Positions 61,593 to 64,000 of a stretch of DNA of 64,000 bases are shown one piece after another (position 1 is the stretch's first letter; every line of letters begins with the position of its first letter). Source of the stretch: an uncultured SAR86 cluster bacterium (GTDB lineage: Bacteria; Pseudomonadota; Gammaproteobacteria; Magnimaribacterales; D2472). The notes beneath the pieces are model-generated. The model did not search any database. It was not told the DNA's origin and saw only the letters and a list, made by a program, of their open reading frames with translations. The stretch lies in the NCBI GenBank assembly GCA_902579825.1, contig CACHII010000001.1, positions 140,832-204,831 on the forward strand. Direction: 5' to 3'. The position numbers and the translations under genes were made by a program.

Positions 61593-62957
61593 ATGAAAAA
61601 TTATCTACTTTCATTTTTTATTATTTCTTCAGGGGTGATCTTTGCTGAAGATACCGTAGCAAATATATTTAAAGTGAATTATAAAAATCAATTATTTATG
61701 GATGTTGAGGTTGCACTTGCAGAAGCACAATCTGAACTTGGAATCATTCCATCATGGGCGGCAAATGAAATATCTTCTAAGGCTGATATTAAATATCTTT
61801 CTCAAAAAGATATCGATAAGGAGCATAAACTTGTAAGACATACTCTGGTTGCTAGATTAAATGTTTGGAAACGTTCCATAGATAAAGATGCAGCAGAATA
61901 TCTTCACTATGGAGCAACAACAGTAGACATATGGGACACAGTTTTAGTACTTCAAATAAAAGACTCGATTGATCTATTGATTGATGACCTATTAGAGATT
62001 GAAAATTATTTATTAACTCTTACCAAAGATAATTTATATACTTATATGCCTGGCAGAACTCTGGGTCAACATGCACTTCCCATTACGTTTGGAAAAAAAA
62101 CCAGTACATGGTTAGCTGAAAATAGAAGGAATATTGAACGCTTACAACACGTTCAATCAAAAATTAATAAATCAGGAATACTTAAAGGGGCTGTTGGCTC
62201 CTATTTAGGGCTAGGCCCACAAGCTATAGAGACTGAAAAACTTATGATGATAAATTTAGGTCTTGACGAACCATCAAAAGATGACTGGCATGGCATAAGA
62301 GATATTTTTGCAGAGTATGCATTAACCCTTGCAATAATTTCAAAATCTTTTGGCAGAATTGGAAATGAACTGACTCTTCTTCAAATGACAGAATTAGGCG
62401 AAACCGAAGAATATCTTGGTTCCAAATCTGTAGGTAGTAGCACTATGCCTCAGAAAAAAAATCCCAGAGGACCTGGAGATTTACTTGAGTATTCAAGAAT
62501 TATTCCACGATTATCAGAGATTGTTTTAGATGATATGATCAACAGCTTTGAGAGAGATGGAGAAAAAAGTGATGATGAACTTAAACAGATATCTATTGTC
62601 ACAGAGCAAATGTTAGATCGAGCAAAGCCCCTTCTTAAAGAGCTTAAAGTTAATAAGCAAAAAATGCGAGATAACTTGAATTTAACCAATGGTCTGATTT
62701 TATCTCAAAGACTTACTTTTTATCTTGCAGATAAGCTTGGTAAAGATACTGCAAATGAACTCATGCATGATGTTGCAAAATTTGCATTAGAAAATAATTT
62801 AACTCTAGAGGAAGCTGCGCTTCAAAACAGTATAATTTCAAAAAATATTACCAAATCAGAATTAAAGAATATTCTTAATCCAGAAACTTACATTGGTCTT
62901 GCTGTGAAACAAGCTCAATTAATTATTCAAGATATTGAAAATAAAAGAACTAAATAA
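61593..62957 (+). CDS. exported fumarase/aspartase-superfamily lyase (adenylosuccinate-lyase-like)
   Basis: About 454 residues. Superfamily motifs are VALAEAQSELGIIP, HYGATTVDIWDT, GRTLGQHALPITFG and the signature SSTMPQKKNPRGPG, which carries the catalytic serine. The arrangement is closest to PurB and 3-carboxymuconate cycloisomerase, but the substrate is unclear. What is odd is the N-terminus: MKNYLLSFFIISSGVIFAED is a clean signal peptide with an AED-type cleavage site, so the enzyme should work in the periplasm. The 62958 monooxygenase gene follows directly. Confidence 0.82.
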   Translation: MKNYLLSFFIISSGVIFAEDTVANIFKVNYKNQLFMDVEVALAEAQSELGIIPSWAANEISSKADIKYLSQKDIDKEHKLVRHTLVARLNVWKRSIDKDAAEYLHYGATTVDIWDTVLVLQIKDSIDLLIDDLLEIENYLLTLTKDNLYTYMPGRTLGQHALPITFGKKTSTWLAENRRNIERLQHVQSKINKSGILKGAVGSYLGLGPQAIETEKLMMINLGLDEPSKDDWHGIRDIFAEYALTLAIISKSFGRIGNELTLLQMTELGETEEYLGSKSVGSSTMPQKKNPRGPGDLLEYSRIIPRLSEIVLDDMINSFERDGEKSDDELKQISIVTEQMLDRAKPLLKELKVNKQKMRDNLNLTNGLILSQRLTFYLADKLGKDTANELMHDVAKFALENNLTLEEAALQNSIISKNITKSELKNILNPETYIGLAVKQAQLIIQDIENKRTK

Positions 62958-64000
62958 ATGCATAAAGATGTAATTGTTGTAGGAGCGGGTATTTCTGGTA
63001 TTGCTGCTGGATACAATCTCAAAAAGAGTTGTCGGAATAAATCTTTTGCTATTTTAGAAGCAAGAGATAGCATCGGTGGAACTTGGGATCTATTTAAGTA
63101 TCCTGGTATAAGATCTGATTCAGATATGCATACCTTAGGATTTAGGTTTAAACCCTGGATACACGATAAATCTATAGCTGATGGTCCATCTATTCTTGAA
63201 TATTTAAATGAAACAGTTGATGAATATGAATTAAGAAATAATATTTTATTAAATCATAGAATTAAATCAGCAAATTGGAATTCTAATCAATCTTTTTGGG
63301 AACTTGCTATAGAAGAAAATAATCAAACTAAAAATATGACATGTAATTTTCTTTTCCTTTGTGGTGGTTACTATAGTTATGTAAAGCCACATATGCCCTC
63401 TTTTAAGAATGAGGAAAGTTTTAATGGGGATATTGTTCATCCTCAGTTTTGGAATGAGGATATTAACTATGCTAACAAAAAGATAGCTGTCATAGGCAGT
63501 GGAGCCACAGCAATAACTATTATTCCAGCACTAGCTGAAATAGCTGAGCATATAACTATGGTTCAAAGATCGCCAACCTATGTTGTATCAGGACCAAGTG
63601 AAGATAAGATTAATAAATTTCTAAGAAAAATTTTACCGTCGAAAATTACGTACTTCTTAGTTAGATGGAAGAATATACTTTGGCAAAGTTTTACATTCTT
63701 TATGGCAAGAAGATATCCAGAGAAAACAAAGAATAAAATAATTGAACTAATTCGAGAAGAACTTGGTCCAGATTATAATATTGAAAAGCACTTCACTCCA
63801 ACCTATAAACCTTGGGATCAAAGAATATGCCTAGTCCCCGATAGCGATTTGTTTGAATCAATTAAAAATAATAAGGTTTCTGTAGTGACAGATACTATTA
63901 AAGAATTCGAATCAGCTGGGATTAAATTAGACTCCGGTAAAACAATTGAAGCTGATATTATTATTACTGCTACTGGGATTGAACTAAATTCTTTTAATGA
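62958..64000 (+). CDS. flavin-containing monooxygenase, partial
   Basis: An open frame of 347 residues to the window end. It has the FAD motif DVIVVGAGISGIAAGYNL, the EARDSIGGTWDLFKYPGIRSDSD segment, and the NADPH motif KKIAVIGSGATAITIIPALA near residue 175. This is the FMO/Baeyer-Villiger superfamily. The expected FxGxxxH-type signature segment near 160 reads FNGDIVHPQFW. The ATG abuts the stop of the lyase gene, so they form an operon. The C-terminus is missing. Confidence 0.85.
   Translation, partial: MHKDVIVVGAGISGIAAGYNLKKSCRNKSFAILEARDSIGGTWDLFKYPGIRSDSDMHTLGFRFKPWIHDKSIADGPSILEYLNETVDEYELRNNILLNHRIKSANWNSNQSFWELAIEENNQTKNMTCNFLFLCGGYYSYVKPHMPSFKNEESFNGDIVHPQFWNEDINYANKKIAVIGSGATAITIIPALAEIAEHITMVQRSPTYVVSGPSEDKINKFLRKILPSKITYFLVRWKNILWQSFTFFMARRYPEKTKNKIIELIREELGPDYNIEKHFTPTYKPWDQRICLVPDSDLFESIKNNKVSVVTDTIKEFESAGIKLDSGKTIEADIIITATGIELNSFN

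Noticed and set aside
1-64000. CRISPR arrays, prophage, IS elements, integrons
   Set aside because: No regular spaced repeats, transposase, integrase or phage structural motif was seen on either strand.

Overview
The window is AT-rich, very densely coded bacterial chromosome. It looks like a streamlined, free-living marine gammaproteobacterium, most probably of the SAR86 type. The evidence is gene content and order (rluC|rne divergent, mrp|metG divergent, RNase T, NhaB, NudC, GrxD, BolA, a TonB2-type energiser, two TonB receptors, periplasmic peptidase), very short or negative gene spacing, and AT-rich codons. The taxonomic call is inference; no marker search was run. No phage, IS element, CRISPR array or other obvious mobile DNA was seen, and no stretch of more than 300 bases lacks a gene.

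Layout. 1-5.1 kb: a remnant fatty-acid cluster (rpmF-fabD-fabG, minus), rluC, then rne and nudC. 5.1-14.4 kb: nhaB-dusA, mlaA-mrp, metG-ferredoxin reductase-rnt, and the cofE-pdxJ-grxD operon. 14.5-23 kb: a Trm112-like protein, tRNA-Arg(ACG), and a long minus-strand run DUF3604-PPIase-HupE/UreJ-coaBC-panB-panC-panD-exported metallo-hydrolase, which joins an uncharacterised envelope trio to pantothenate/4'-phosphopantetheine synthesis. 23-28.5 kb: tRNA-Arg(TCG), a TonB receptor, a DMT transporter-rhodanese pair preceded by a structured RNA and terminator, a 72-residue gene with a LexA-type SOS promoter, a small membrane protein, a winged-helix regulator and tRNA-Ser(GGA). 28.5-35.2 kb: a seven-gene operon thioesterase-MoxR-VWA-permease-YadG/YadH ABC exporter-queF. 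35.2-41.3 kb: TatD, a lipoprotein, a CaiB-type enzyme, an RND/MMPL exporter, BolA, an HPP protein and a 63-residue protein. 41.3-52.3 kb: ELM1-like protein and two glycosyltransferases, then a ten-gene operon carrying a TonB2-type energiser (DUF3450-TtpC-ExbB-ExbD-TonB-TPR) followed by a MacAB-like ABC system. 52.3-64 kb: a large TonB receptor divergent from a secreted S9 peptidase, an acyl-CoA dehydrogenase, an Smr protein, tdk, an MDR reductase, PhzF, an exported fumarase/aspartase-superfamily lyase and a partial flavin monooxygenase.

Most unusual points. (1) A three-way-junction RNA ends in a terminator 14 nt before an EamA/DMT transporter. (2) A near-ideal SOS promoter drives a 72-residue protein ending in a beta-clamp-like peptide, probably as a leaderless mRNA. 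(3) Metal-binding cysteines are lost from RNase E, NudC and Mrp. (4) A CofE (F420-0 glutamate ligase) homologue is present. (5) A lyase of a normally cytoplasmic superfamily carries a signal peptide. (6) Convergent genes repeatedly share stop codons.
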